Assembly: GCF_031585635.1 (NCBI RefSeq)
Contig: NZ_CP134195.1
Span: 3,100,001 to 3,164,000 of the forward strand
Direction of reading: 5' to 3'
DNA: 64,000 nucleotides
Source of the DNA: Paraburkholderia sp. FT54
GTDB lineage: Bacteria > Pseudomonadota > Gammaproteobacteria > Burkholderiales > Burkholderiaceae
Shown here piece after piece: positions 42,823 to 52,042 of this stretch (positions are counted from its first letter, which is position 1; every line of letters begins with the position of its first letter). The translations under genes were made by a program, and so were the position numbers. The notes under the pieces are model-generated. The model was not told the DNA's origin, searched no databases, and saw nothing but the letters and a program-made list of their open reading frames with translations.

Positions 42823-43992
42823 TTGAACCAGGAACGCTTTGATTATCGCACGGGCATTCTGGCGTCGCCTTCCGAGGTGGACGCCGCCGAATGGAATGCC
42901 CTTCTCGCGCAGCAGTCGCAGCCCACGCCGTTTCTGCGGCATGAGTTCTTGAGCGCCCTGCATGCGACGCGCTGCGCGGTCGCGGATACCGGCTGGGCGC
43001 CGCAATTCGTCACGCTGAGCGACCCGCGCACGGACAAGCTCGTGGCCGCCGCGCCCGTGTATCTGAAGGGGCACTCGTACGGCGAGTACGTGTTCGACTG
43101 GGCCTGGGCCGACGCCTACAAGCGCAACGGTCTACCGTATTACCCGAAGCTGCTGTGCGCGGTGCCGTTCACGCCGGTGCAAGGCAACCGGTTGTTGTCG
43201 GCGGATACGCATGCGCTCAGGCACCTGGCCGCGACGCTGATGGCGTTCGCCGAACAGGCCGACGTGTCGTCGCTGCATGTGCTGTTTCCCACCGAAACGG
43301 AAGCGGACGCGCTCACCGAGATGGGCATGATGCAACGCGAAGGCGTGCAGTTTCATTGGCTGAACGACGGCTATCGCGACTTCGACGATTTCCTCTCCAC
43401 GCTCGAACAGAAGAAGCGTAAGAACATTCGCGCCGAGCGCCGCAAAGTGCACGAGGCCGGCGTGACGATGCGCCGGATTCGCGGCGAGGACATTCAGGAC
43501 GCGGACTGGCGCTTCTTCAGCAAGTGCTATCGGCAGACGTACCGCGAGCACTTTTCGAGTCCGTATCTGAACCTCGATTTCTTCCGCATGATCGGCGCGT
43601 CGATGCCCGAGAACCTGCTGCTCGTGATCGCCGAATACGAAGGCAAGCCGATCGCGAGTTCGCTGGTGGTGTACCAGCGCGACGCGCAAACCGGCGGCAC
43701 GCTGTACGGCCGCTATTGGGGCGCGCTGGAACACGTGCCATGCCTGCACTTCGAAACGGCCTACTACCAGCCGCTCGAATTCTGCATCGAGGAAAAGCTC
43801 GGCGCGTTCGAAGGCGGCGCGCAGGGCGAGCACAAGATGGCCCGCGGCTTCCTGCCCACGGTCACGCGTTCCGCGCACTGGCTCGCGCATCCCGCTTTCG
43901 CCGATGCGGTCGGCCACTTTCTCGACAACGAAAAGAACAGCATCCACGCGTATGTGGATGAGCTGCGCGAACACAATCCGTTCAAAGGCTGA
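42823..43992 (+). CDS. FemAB/GNAT-like N-acyltransferase family protein (COG3146-type)
   Basis: This 389-residue soluble protein has the layout of the DUF482/COG3146 family: N-terminal 'PTPFLRHEFLSALHATRC' (about 34-51), 'AAPVYLKGHSYGEYVFDWAWADAY' in the middle (split as an alpha/beta GNAT-like fold), 'LEQKKRKNIRAERRKV' (about 190-205), and the second GNAT-like half with 'YGRYWGALEHVPCLHFETAYYQ'. Members are predicted peptidoglycan- or peptide-modifying acyltransferases; the substrate is not known. The only upstream start is TTG 42823, with weak ribosome site. Divergent from nadE. Confidence 0.85.
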   Translation: MNQERFDYRTGILASPSEVDAAEWNALLAQQSQPTPFLRHEFLSALHATRCAVADTGWAPQFVTLSDPRTDKLVAAAPVYLKGHSYGEYVFDWAWADAYKRNGLPYYPKLLCAVPFTPVQGNRLLSADTHALRHLAATLMAFAEQADVSSLHVLFPTETEADALTEMGMMQREGVQFHWLNDGYRDFDDFLSTLEQKKRKNIRAERRKVHEAGVTMRRIRGEDIQDADWRFFSKCYRQTYREHFSSPYLNLDFFRMIGASMPENLLLVIAEYEGKPIASSLVVYQRDAQTGGTLYGRYWGALEHVPCLHFETAYYQPLEFCIEEKLGAFEGGAQGEHKMARGFLPTVTRSAHWLAHPAFADAVGHFLDNEKNSIHAYVDELREHNPFKG

Positions 43993-44001
43993 AGCGCATC
44001 C

Positions 44002-44331
44002 ATGGCGTGGTTTCTCTATCTGCTCGAATGCTCGGACGGCAGCGTCTATACCGGCATCGCTGTCGACGTGCAGGCGCGCTTCGAGAAACACGTCAGCGGC
44101 GAGGGCGCGCGTTATACGCGTTCGCGCAAGCCGGTGCAGGTGCTGGCGTCGTTCGAATTGACGGATCGGTCCACTGCGTCGCGCGCGGAGTATTGGGTCA
44201 AGCGGCTGTCGCCGTCCGAGAAGCGTGCGCTTGCAGCAGGTCTGCGCACGCTCGAGTCGGTGATGCCTTTGCCTGAGCCCGAAGCCGTTGTCGACGAAGA
44301 ACAAGCCGAGGAAAAAACCGGCGCGTCCTGA
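44002..44331 (+). CDS. GIY-YIG nuclease superfamily protein (UPF0213/YhbQ-like)
   Basis: A 109-residue single-domain protein starts at ATG 44002: 'WFLYLLECSDGSVYTGIA' holds the GIY-YIG variant (LYLL...VYTGI), then 'RFEKHVSGEGARYTRSRKP' and a terminal acidic tail. Stand-alone members such as YhbQ are small DNA endonucleases implicated in repair. It lies 9 bases after the acyltransferase gene and is probably co-transcribed, though the functions look unrelated. Confidence 0.9.
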   Translation: MAWFLYLLECSDGSVYTGIAVDVQARFEKHVSGEGARYTRSRKPVQVLASFELTDRSTASRAEYWVKRLSPSEKRALAAGLRTLESVMPLPEPEAVVDEEQAEEKTGAS

Positions 44332-44369
44332 AAGCGCTTGAGCTTCGTCCCTCTTGGCACCGCCGCAGG

Positions 44370-46469
44370 CTATCCCCTCGCCTCGCGCATCCGCTCATTG
44401 AGCAACCGATGCATCAGCGCCAGCTCGCCCACCGCATCGGCTTCCAGTGAGGTCAGCCCGTCTCGCGCGGGAAGCGCAAGACGCACCGGCCTCAAGGTTC
44501 GAGTCAACGCGGCGTCGATATCCGTGCTTACCGTCGCGACCCACGCGCCGAGTTCATCGTGCATGTCACGCCGGTTCGTACTCAGGCGCAGTTGCGTCGC
44601 GGTGCCGGCCATTCTTCGCAACAGGCTCAGCACGGTGAGCGTCACGGTGTCGACCATCGTGTCCTCGAGCTTTTCGAGGCGAATCCGGCCGATGGCCTCC
44701 TCCGCGTTATTGCTGCCCAGGCCCGCGGCCCGGCGCAAGCGCTCCATGTCCTTCTCGCTGCGGCGAGGCGACTCCAGCGCGGCTCTCAGATAGGCGAGAT
44801 TGGCGCGCACCGCCTCGCCCAGATACGCGCGATAGTCGATCTTTTCGCGCGTCGGCCAGAGATAGAACGTGGCCAGCAGCGCCAATACGCAGCCGAGCAC
44901 GTTGTTGCCGAGCCGCGTGAGCGCATAGGCGAATTCGCTCGCGCCCGGCGTCGCGAAGTCGGCGACCAGCACGAAGGTCGGCGTGAGGAACAGCACGAAC
45001 AGGCTGTAGCTGACGGGACGCAGCGCCATGGTCGCCATCACCAGCGGAAACACCGCAAGCGAAATGCCGAGCGGCGAATGGATCGCGTAACCGATACCCG
45101 CCGCCAGCACGCCGCCGACAATGCTGCCCGCCGCCCGCTCGATACTGCGCGGCCAGGTCGCGGCAATCGACGGTTGCAGGATCAGCAGCGTCGCCATGGT
45201 GGCCCAATAGCCGAACGGCAAGCCGAGCGCGTGGATCACGAGAAAGCCCGTGGTGGTGGTCACGCCGACGCGGGCCGCATGCCGCAACCCAACGGACTCG
45301 AGCGACAGGTTGGCCTTGAGCGTGGACCAGGTTCGCGCGAAGAAGCGTGTGGCGCTGTCCCGCCAGCCTTCGGGCTGCGCATACAGCGGCGTGAAGTCGA
45401 CCAGTTCGAAGTCGGACTTCAGTGTCACGGGCTCCATCAAGGCGGATTCGAGCCGCCGTGCAAAGCGCCGCAAGCGCAATTGCAAGTCGGCGAGACGTGC
45501 CCATTGCGCGTCGTTGGTGGCTGCGCCGATGCCACGCAGCACGTCGCCGATGACCGTCAGCAGCCGGGCCGCGCGTTTCGCGCGCCATGCGTCATCGGGG
45601 ACTCTTTCACATGCGCCGGAGACGGCGATCAGATAAGCGAACAACGCTTCGCTGTCGGTCAGCAAGCCGAGCAATGTGTCGTAGGTTTCGCGGCCGCCGG
45701 TTCTCGACGCGGGCACGCGCGCCAGCACCTTGCGCGAACGTTCGAGCGCGGCTCGGGTATCGGCGCGAAATTTTGCGGCATGCGTGGCCCACTCGCCGCG
45801 TACCGCGCGCCGCTCGAGCAACCGTGCGCTGTCCACCGCAATATCGGCGAGACGCAGGTACACGGCGCGCAGCGTCGAGCGGCTCGTGGCGAACGGATGA
45901 ATGCGCCAGACCGTCAGACTCAGCACCACGGCAAACAGGCAGCCGACCAGGTAAATGCCGAGAAACGCCATGCCTTGCCGAACATCGTGCATCGGCCGGT
46001 CGACCATCACGACGCACGCGGTCGCCGCGAGAATCGTCACCTGTGACGTGGCCGCGCCCCAGATCCGACCGAACGCGCCGAGCGTCGTGAAGGCCAGCAC
46101 CGCGAGCGCGGCGAATACGGCGCCGGTTCCGGAGGCGAACGCCGTCAACCCGCCGCACAGCGTGGACAGCACCGCGAAGCCCATCATCGACGCAAAGCGG
46201 GCGCGGTTGGAACCGGCCGCGTCGGCGAGGCAGGTCCAGAAGGCGCCAATCGCGGCCCACGCGAAGGCCGGTTCGTGCAACAGATTGCCGAGCGCGAGCA
46301 TGGCCGTCGACGCACAGGCCGCCCTCAAGCCTTCCGACAGACTGGCCTCACTCGTCGAAAACGACACCATCCATACCGGCCGCTTGCGGTAGATCGCGCT
46401 GGCGATGGCGTACAGCCAGTTCGACCAGCGTTGCGACGAAGACGACGGGTTGGACTTGCGATTCAGCAT
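44370..46469 (-). CDS. FUSC family inner-membrane protein (YccS/AaeB-like)
   Basis: This 699-residue protein has two blocks of helices: the N-terminal set (about 40-175, 'LGTFGRIWGAATSQVTILAAT'-like region) and the C-terminal FUSC_2-type set (about 400-540, 'FLVIHALGLPFGYWATMATLLIL' region), separated by a soluble helical domain, with a further cytoplasmic helical tail. Fusaric-acid-resistance family members export aromatic carboxylates or act with membrane-fusion proteins, but none is adjacent. It starts at ATG 46469 with AGGAG further upstream than ideal. Its 3' end faces the convergent GIY-YIG gene. Confidence 0.88.
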   Translation of the reverse strand: MLNRKSNPSSSSQRWSNWLYAIASAIYRKRPVWMVSFSTSEASLSEGLRAACASTAMLALGNLLHEPAFAWAAIGAFWTCLADAAGSNRARFASMMGFAVLSTLCGGLTAFASGTGAVFAALAVLAFTTLGAFGRIWGAATSQVTILAATACVVMVDRPMHDVRQGMAFLGIYLVGCLFAVVLSLTVWRIHPFATSRSTLRAVYLRLADIAVDSARLLERRAVRGEWATHAAKFRADTRAALERSRKVLARVPASRTGGRETYDTLLGLLTDSEALFAYLIAVSGACERVPDDAWRAKRAARLLTVIGDVLRGIGAATNDAQWARLADLQLRLRRFARRLESALMEPVTLKSDFELVDFTPLYAQPEGWRDSATRFFARTWSTLKANLSLESVGLRHAARVGVTTTTGFLVIHALGLPFGYWATMATLLILQPSIAATWPRSIERAAGSIVGGVLAAGIGYAIHSPLGISLAVFPLVMATMALRPVSYSLFVLFLTPTFVLVADFATPGASEFAYALTRLGNNVLGCVLALLATFYLWPTREKIDYRAYLGEAVRANLAYLRAALESPRRSEKDMERLRRAAGLGSNNAEEAIGRIRLEKLEDTMVDTVTLTVLSLLRRMAGTATQLRLSTNRRDMHDELGAWVATVSTDIDAALTRTLRPVRLALPARDGLTSLEADAVGELALMHRLLNERMREARG

Positions 46470-46682
46470 CCGGACGGTGTGCTCCTGGGAACGCGGATTG
46501 GCGCTGCGTCAGCGCATCGTGCTAGCCAGCGACAGGCAGGCGCATGCAGACGCATATAGGTGGCCAATCATAAGGGTTTACGCCTAGATAAAAAAATGGC
46601 TTCGGTTCATCCTCTCGATGCACTGCGTCTATGTGTCCGCACTCAAAGGCTATGTGACGTGCTCGTGTTTCGACAATCCATG

Positions 46683-46720
46683 AAAAAACCGCGCGGCCTT
46701 TGCAGGCTCGCGCGGTTTTT
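46683..46720. terminator. Terminator downstream of ppa
   Basis: AACCGCGCG (46687-46695) pairs with CGCGCGGTT (46709-46717), with A- and T-runs on both sides. On the minus strand it ends ppa. Confidence 0.85.
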
Positions 46721-46748
46721 CTATCAGGCAAATCAAACGTGACGCGGC

Positions 46749-47276
46749 TTACTTCTTGTAGTTCGCCACGCCTTCGGTGATTTCCTTGTGCGCGGCTTCG
46801 ATGCCCGCCCAGCCGTCGACCTTCACCCACTTGCCCTTCTCGAGCGCCTTGTATTGCTCGAAGAAGTGCTTGATCTGGTCTTTCAGGTACGCCGGGACGT
46901 CGTCGATCGACTTCAGGTCGGCGGTCATCGGGCAGACCTTGTCGTGCGCGACGGCGACCAGCTTCGCGTCCACGCCGGATTCGTCGGTCATTTGCAGCAT
47001 GCCGAGCGCGCGCGCACGCACCACCGAGCCGGCCAGCAGCGGGAACGGCGTGATGACCAGCACGTCGACCGGGTCGCCGTCGCCCGACAGCGTTTGCGGA
47101 ATGTAGCCGTAATTCGCCGGATAGCGCATGCCCGTGCTGATGAAACGGTCGACGTGGAGCAGGCCCGTTTCCTTATCGGCTTCGTACTTCACCGGATCGC
47201 TTTGCGCCGGGATTTCGATGATGACATTGAAATCTTGCGGAAGGTCTTTGCCTGCGGGGACGTGATTGAAGCTCAT
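46749..47276 (-). CDS. ppa: Inorganic pyrophosphatase
   Basis: This 175-residue family I enzyme hydrolyses PPi to drive biosynthesis. It starts at ATG 47276 ('[20 protein letters not shown]'). Signature 'DGDPVDVLV' binds the metal ions (D-x-D-P-x-D), with '[19 protein letters not shown]' and '[12 protein letters not shown]'. Length matches E. coli Ppa. Single gene, divergent from the aldehyde dehydrogenase gene. Confidence 0.97.
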   Translation of the reverse strand: MSFNHVPAGKDLPQDFNVIIEIPAQSDPVKYEADKETGLLHVDRFISTGMRYPANYGYIPQTLSGDGDPVDVLVITPFPLLAGSVVRARALGMLQMTDESGVDAKLVAVAHDKVCPMTADLKSIDDVPAYLKDQIKHFFEQYKALEKGKWVKVDGWAGIEAAHKEITEGVANYKK

Positions 47277-47528
47277 GAGCGCTCTCTGATCAGGATGGAA
47301 TTCGGAACACGGCGTGCGGCGCGTGGGCTCGACGGCATGCGTCGTGAAACACGCCTCGAGCACTGGCGCTGCAGCCGGACAGTGCGGAATACGCCATTAT
47401 AGCCAATCGGCCGATGGCATCCCTCGTTGGATCGGCGCGATAATCGTCTGGCGTCCCTCGATTGTGCCTCTCGTTTGTGAACACCACGTAACCGCGCCGC
47501 GGCTCGCGTGATACCTCAAGGAGCATGC

Positions 47529-48968
47529 ATGGAAGAAGCTCGACACTTCATCGGCGGCGAGTGGTCCGCCGGCTCAGGCGGCGAAACGATCGCCGTGCTC
47601 GATCCCTCGGACGGCCAGCCCTTCACCCAGTTGGCACGCGGCACCGCGGCGGATATCGACGCCGCCGTGCACGCCGCGCGCCGCGCCTTCGAAGGCGCGT
47701 GGGGCCAGGCGAGCGCCGCGGAACGTGGCCGCGTGCTGTACCGGCTGTCCATGCTGGTCGCCGCGCGCCAGGAAGAACTCGCCCTGCTCGAAGCGCGCGA
47801 CACCGGCAAACCGCTCAAGCAGGCGCGCGCCGATTCGGCCGCTCTCGTCCGCTATTTCGAGTTCTACGCCGGCGCGGCGGACAAGCTGCACGGCGAAACG
47901 CTGCCTTATCAAACCGGCTACACGGTGCTCACGATCCGCGAGCCGCACGGCGTGACCGGCCATATCGTGCCGTGGAATTACCCCATGCAGATTTTCGGCC
48001 GCAGCGTGGGCGCAGCGCTCGCCACCGGCAATGCATGCGTCGTCAAACCGGCCGAGGATGCCTGTCTGTCCGTGCTGCGCGTCGCCGAACTGGCCGCCGA
48101 GGCGGGCTTGCCCGCTGGCGCGCTGAATATCGTCACCGGCTATGGGCATGAAGCGGGTGCGGCGCTCGCGCGTCATCCGGGCATCGACCACATTTCGTTC
48201 ACCGGGTCGCCGGAAACCGGCAAGCTCGTCACGCAGATGGCCGCCGAAAATCAGGTGCCGGTCACGCTGGAACTCGGCGGTAAATCGCCGCAAATCGTTT
48301 TCTCCGACGCGGACCTCGACGCGGCGCTGCCCGTGCTGGTGTCGGCAATCGTGCAGAACGCGGGACAAACCTGCTCGGCGGGCAGCCGGGTGCTGATCGA
48401 TCGGGCCATTTACGAACCCTTGCTCGACCGGCTGAGCGGCGCGTTTCAGGCCTTGCGCGTCGGGCCTTCGCATGCCGACCTCGACTGCGGGCCGCTGATC
48501 AGCGCGAAACAGCAGCGGCGCGTGTGGGATTTCCTCTCTGACGCGCAACACGACGGCATCGCCATGGCGGCGCACGGCGAGGTGATTCCCGAAGCGCCGG
48601 AAAGCGGCTTCTATCAGGCGCCGACGCTCTTGCGCGACGTGCCCGCCAGCCACCGCCTCGCACGCGACGAAGTGTTCGGCCCCGTGCTCGCCGCCATGTC
48701 CTTCAGCGACGAAGACGAAGCGCTCGCGCTTGCCAACGGCACGCTATTCGGCCTGGTCGCCGGCATCTGGACACGTGACGGCGCGCGACAGATGCGGCTC
48801 GCCCGCCGTCTGCGCTCCGGCCAGGTATTCATCAACAACTATGGCGCGGGCGGCGGCGTCGAATTGCCGTTCGGCGGCGTCAAGCATTCCGGGCACGGGC
48901 GTGAAAAGGGATTCGAGGCGCTTTACGGCTTCACGGTGTTGAAAACCATCGCGATCAAGCACGGTTAG
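47529..48968 (+). CDS. NAD(P)+-dependent aldehyde dehydrogenase
   Basis: This 479-residue enzyme starts at ATG 47529 ('MEEARHFIGGEWSAGSGGET') after AAGGAG. It has 'GHIVPWNYPMQIFGRSVGAALATG' in the nucleotide-binding region, 'SFTGSPETGKL', the catalytic Glu in 'VTLELGGKSP' (about 248) and the nucleophile Cys282 in 'NAGQTCSAGS'. It oxidises an aldehyde to the acid; betaine-aldehyde-like or gamma-aminobutyraldehyde-like relatives are close by feel, but the substrate is undetermined. It is first of an ALDH-SDR-MFS set on the plus strand. Confidence 0.93.
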   Translation: MEEARHFIGGEWSAGSGGETIAVLDPSDGQPFTQLARGTAADIDAAVHAARRAFEGAWGQASAAERGRVLYRLSMLVAARQEELALLEARDTGKPLKQARADSAALVRYFEFYAGAADKLHGETLPYQTGYTVLTIREPHGVTGHIVPWNYPMQIFGRSVGAALATGNACVVKPAEDACLSVLRVAELAAEAGLPAGALNIVTGYGHEAGAALARHPGIDHISFTGSPETGKLVTQMAAENQVPVTLELGGKSPQIVFSDADLDAALPVLVSAIVQNAGQTCSAGSRVLIDRAIYEPLLDRLSGAFQALRVGPSHADLDCGPLISAKQQRRVWDFLSDAQHDGIAMAAHGEVIPEAPESGFYQAPTLLRDVPASHRLARDEVFGPVLAAMSFSDEDEALALANGTLFGLVAGIWTRDGARQMRLARRLRSGQVFINNYGAGGGVELPFGGVKHSGHGREKGFEALYGFTVLKTIAIKHG

Positions 48969-49011
48969 TCGGGCACATGCATCACCATCCACAACAAACA
49001 GCGGAGACATT

Positions 49012-49770
49012 ATGCGGTTGACAGGTAAAACAGCCATCGTCACGGGTGGCGGCTCGGGTTTCGGCGAAGGCATTGCGAAAACCTACGCGCGCGAAGGCGC
49101 GAACGTGGTGGTCAACGATCTGAACGGCCCGGCCGCCGAGCGCGTGGCGAGTGAAATCGCGCTGGCCGGCGGCAAGGCCATCGCAGTGGCAGGCAACGTC
49201 GCCCAACGCGACGACTGGCAAAAGCTGCGCGAGGCCGCGCTCGAAGACTTCGGCAGCGTGCAGATCGTCGTCAACAACGCCGGCACCACGCATCGCAACA
49301 AGGCCGTGCTGGAAGTCACGGAAGCCGAATTCGACCGCGTCTACGCGGTGAACGTGAAAAGCATCTACTGGAGCGTGCAGGAGTTCGTGCCGTATTTCCG
49401 CGAGCAAGGCGGCGGCTGCTTCATCAATATCGCATCCACGGCCGGCGTGCGGCCGCGGCCTGGGCTCGTCTGGTACAACAGCAGCAAAGGCGCGGTGATT
49501 ATCGCGAGCAAGTCGCTGGCGGTTGAACTCGGTCCGGACCGCATTCGGGTGAACTGTGTGAATCCGGTGATGGGCGAGACGGCGCTGCTGTCCGAGTTCA
49601 TGGGCGTCGAAGATACGCCGGAGAATCGCCGGCGCTTTCTGGCGGGCATTCCGCTCGGGCGTTTCTCGACACCGCAGGACATTGCCAACGCCGCGCTTTA
49701 TCTGGCTTCGGACGAGGCCGAGTTCATCACCGGCGTGTGTCTCGAAGTAGACGGCGGGCGCTGCGTGTAG
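49012..49770 (+). CDS. Short-chain dehydrogenase/reductase
   Basis: This 252-residue classical SDR oxidoreductase has the cofactor motif 'TGGGSGFGEG' (about 11-20), Asp37-type NAD preference ('VVVNDLNGP'), 'NNAGTTHRN', and the catalytic Ser142/Tyr155/Lys159 ('IASTAGVRP', 'WYNSSKG'). The end 'GVCLEVDGGRCV' is typical. The gene is 43 bases behind the aldehyde dehydrogenase and upstream of an MFS carrier, suggesting import of a hydroxy compound, then oxidation to an aldehyde or ketone and an acid. Confidence 0.93.
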   Translation: MRLTGKTAIVTGGGSGFGEGIAKTYAREGANVVVNDLNGPAAERVASEIALAGGKAIAVAGNVAQRDDWQKLREAALEDFGSVQIVVNNAGTTHRNKAVLEVTEAEFDRVYAVNVKSIYWSVQEFVPYFREQGGGCFINIASTAGVRPRPGLVWYNSSKGAVIIASKSLAVELGPDRIRVNCVNPVMGETALLSEFMGVEDTPENRRRFLAGIPLGRFSTPQDIANAALYLASDEAEFITGVCLEVDGGRCV

Positions 49771-49918
49771 CGCCATGCCCGGCGCGCGAGGGCTGTCCAT
49801 GCGGCGGCCTTCGCCAGAGTCAGTGTTTTCCCCCGGTATCGATTCGTCATGCAAACCACCCAGCACGGATAGAATCGATTGGCGGCGGTACTTCAATTCC
49901 AAGAAAAGAGGAGACACC

Positions 49919-51238
49919 ATGGCTAGTCCTGCAAATCCGCTTCACCATCCCGGCGCGGGTGCGCCGCCTTCCACCTTTGAAGAGGCGACCTACCGCAAGG
50001 TCACCTGGCGGCTCGCGCCGCTGTTGATGCTCTGTTACGTGGTCGCGTATCTGGATCGCGTCAACGTCGGCTTCGCCAAGCTGCAAATGACCAGCGATCT
50101 TGGGCTGAGCGATGCGGTGTATGGTTTCGGCGCAGGGATTTTCTTTGTCGGCTATTTCATCTTTGAGATTCCGAGCAATGTGATTTTGCATAAGGTTGGC
50201 GCACGCGTGTGGATCGCGCGGATCATGGTGTCGTGGGGCGTGATCTCCATGCTGACCATGTTCGTCACCACGCCGACCATGTTCTATGTGATGCGCTTTC
50301 TGCTCGGTCTCGCTGAAGCGGGTTTCTTTCCTGGGATCATTCTTTATCTCACGTACTGGTATCCGTCGCATCGGCGTGGGCGCATGACTACGTGGTTCAT
50401 GACGGCGATCGCGTTGTCGGGTGTGATCGGCGGGCCGGTGTCGGGTTATATCCTCAAGAGCTTCAACGGCGTGAACGGCTGGCATGGCTGGCAGTGGCTG
50501 TTTCTGCTCGAAGGGATTCCGTCGGTGGTTGTCGGGATCATGGTTTTTGCCATGTTGGATGATCGGATTTCGAAGGCGAAATGGCTTACTAAGGAAGAGC
50601 AGCAGTTGCTTGAGCGGCATGTTTCTGCGGAGGAAGCGACTAAGCACGATATGCCGATTCGCGAGGTGCTCACGAGTGGGCGGGTGTTGATGCTGAGCCT
50701 TACGTACTTCTCGTTTGTGATGGGGCTTTATGGCGTGAGCTTCTGGCTGCCGACCATTATTAAGGCGACTGGGGTGACGGATGCGTTCATGATCGGCTTG
50801 CTTTCGGCGGTGCCGTTCGCGGCGGCTGTGGTGGCGATGGTGTTCGTGTCGCGTAGTGCGGACCGGAAGCGGGAGCGGCGCTGGCATATCGCGTTGCCGG
50901 CGTTTGCGGGGGCGATTGGGTTGGTGCTCTCCGTCGTGTGGACGCATAACACTGTGCTGGCGATGGCTTCACTGACGCTGGCGACGATGGGTATTCTTAC
51001 TACCCTGCCGCTGTTTTGGAGTTTGCCTACGGCGATTTTGGCGGGTACGGGTGCGGCTGCCGGGATTGCGATGATTAATTCGATTGGGAATCTGGCGGGG
51101 TTTTTGAGTCCCTATGCGGTGGGGTGGTTGAAGCAGGCTACGGCGGCTAATGATTCGGGGATGTATATGTTGGCGGCGTTTATGGTACTTGGGGGTTTGC
51201 TGGCTATTAGTGTGCCGGCGAAGATGGTTAATAAGTAA
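49919..51238 (+). CDS. MFS transporter of the anion:cation symporter (ACS) type
   Basis: This 439-residue 12-helix carrier starts at ATG 49919 (MASPANPLHHPGAGAPP) after GAGGAGA. The first helix 'RLAPLLMLCYVVAYLDRVNVGFAKLQM' region is the tartrate/phthalate/hydroxy-acid (ACS) hallmark (here split: 'AYLDRVNVGFA'), followed by 'FEIPSNVILHKVGARVWIARI' and 'LLGLAEAGFFPGIILYLTYW'. It probably imports an organic acid for the ALDH/SDR enzymes upstream. Third codon positions become richer in T and G towards the 3' end, unlike the neighbours. Confidence 0.92.
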   Translation: MASPANPLHHPGAGAPPSTFEEATYRKVTWRLAPLLMLCYVVAYLDRVNVGFAKLQMTSDLGLSDAVYGFGAGIFFVGYFIFEIPSNVILHKVGARVWIARIMVSWGVISMLTMFVTTPTMFYVMRFLLGLAEAGFFPGIILYLTYWYPSHRRGRMTTWFMTAIALSGVIGGPVSGYILKSFNGVNGWHGWQWLFLLEGIPSVVVGIMVFAMLDDRISKAKWLTKEEQQLLERHVSAEEATKHDMPIREVLTSGRVLMLSLTYFSFVMGLYGVSFWLPTIIKATGVTDAFMIGLLSAVPFAAAVVAMVFVSRSADRKRERRWHIALPAFAGAIGLVLSVVWTHNTVLAMASLTLATMGILTTLPLFWSLPTAILAGTGAAAGIAMINSIGNLAGFLSPYAVGWLKQATAANDSGMYMLAAFMVLGGLLAISVPAKMVNK

Positions 51239-51348
51239 AGAGCGACGCGCGAGCCTCGGCAATCATGCAGTGCTGAGGCTTTTCGCATGTTTGCCAAGAA
51301 GCGACTTGTGCGCTGCCGAGCATGTTGATTTCGAGGGATGCTGGCTGA

Positions 51349-51486
51349 CTACTGCCGGGGGCGAGCGGCTGTAATCAGCCAGTCGAATGCCGCCCGTACA
51401 GACTTCGCCAGCACGTTGCGCAATGCCAGGCACAGCAGCTTGATGGCGGCCTCGTCGTTGGGGAGGTGGCCGCGGGCCAGATTACC
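51349..51486 (-). pseudogene. IS256-family (Mutator-type) transposase C-terminal remnant
   Basis: Reading the minus strand from about 51486 gives 'RGHLPNDEAAIKLLCLALRN', the conserved C-terminal stretch of IS256-type transposases (GHFPNDEAAxKLxxLALRN). It continues about 20 residues and stops at 51349-51351. No N-terminal or catalytic part is left. It marks an old insertion at the edge of the lower-GC islet that follows. Family assignment is by motif memory. Confidence 0.65.
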
Positions 51487-51538
51487 CTGCGAAGTCCCCC
51501 GCCGAAGCGGGGAACATTCCCGACACCGTTGTGCGTCG

Positions 51539-52042
51539 TCAGTCTTTCACGCTGCCCAGATCATCTAACCTTTCTTTAGTGATACGCGCCATGCAATCCC
51601 AAAACGTCATATAACGCATTGACGCCTCCCCTAACGAGTACGTTTCGGCGTAGCACTGGTTGTCACGAAACTCGATCCATGCGTTTTGGCCTTTCTCGAA
51701 ATATGACGATGCGATAGGGTCGTCCTCGGCTTTCAGTTCGGCATCATCCTTTTTAAAACCATCTTCCAATGATTTAATTTTCGACCTTAGTTTCGCAAAA
51801 ATTATTTCGTAGTCTCTTTGGCTGCACGCAGCAATGTCAGCGGTTGATGCGTGCTCACCCGTCTCGCAAAGGTGATCAACCTCTTTGTGCGATTTTCCAG
51901 CAAAATACACCGACGATGGCATAGCCTTTCTATAATCAAACTCGACGGAGTAGATCGTTTTTCCAGATGCAGTGGAATGAAAAAACAAAGGGACCAGAAC
52001 CATCAAAACTGACGCAGCAGATTTTTTAATGTGTCGCATCAT
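51539..52042 (-). CDS. LprI/DUF1311-like periplasmic lysozyme-inhibitor-type protein (putative immunity)
   Basis: About 167 residues from ATG 52042 (or 52039). A signal peptide ('MRHIKKSAASVLMVLVPLFF', cleaved near 'TASG') is followed by a Cys-containing helical domain. 'STADIAACSQRDYE' and 'QNAWIEFRDNQCYAET' with a late 'FWDCMARITKERLDDL' match the DUF1311/LprI pattern (C...W..YRD..C...C...LT..R), whose founders inhibit lysozyme. The start lies inside the end of the muramidase gene (17-base overlap), so the two are coupled. I infer that it protects the cell's own wall from the neighbouring muramidase. GC is lower than the window average. Confidence 0.75.
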   Translation of the reverse strand: MMRHIKKSAASVLMVLVPLFFHSTASGKTIYSVEFDYRKAMPSSVYFAGKSHKEVDHLCETGEHASTADIAACSQRDYEIIFAKLRSKIKSLEDGFKKDDAELKAEDDPIASSYFEKGQNAWIEFRDNQCYAETYSLGEASMRYMTFWDCMARITKERLDDLGSVKD

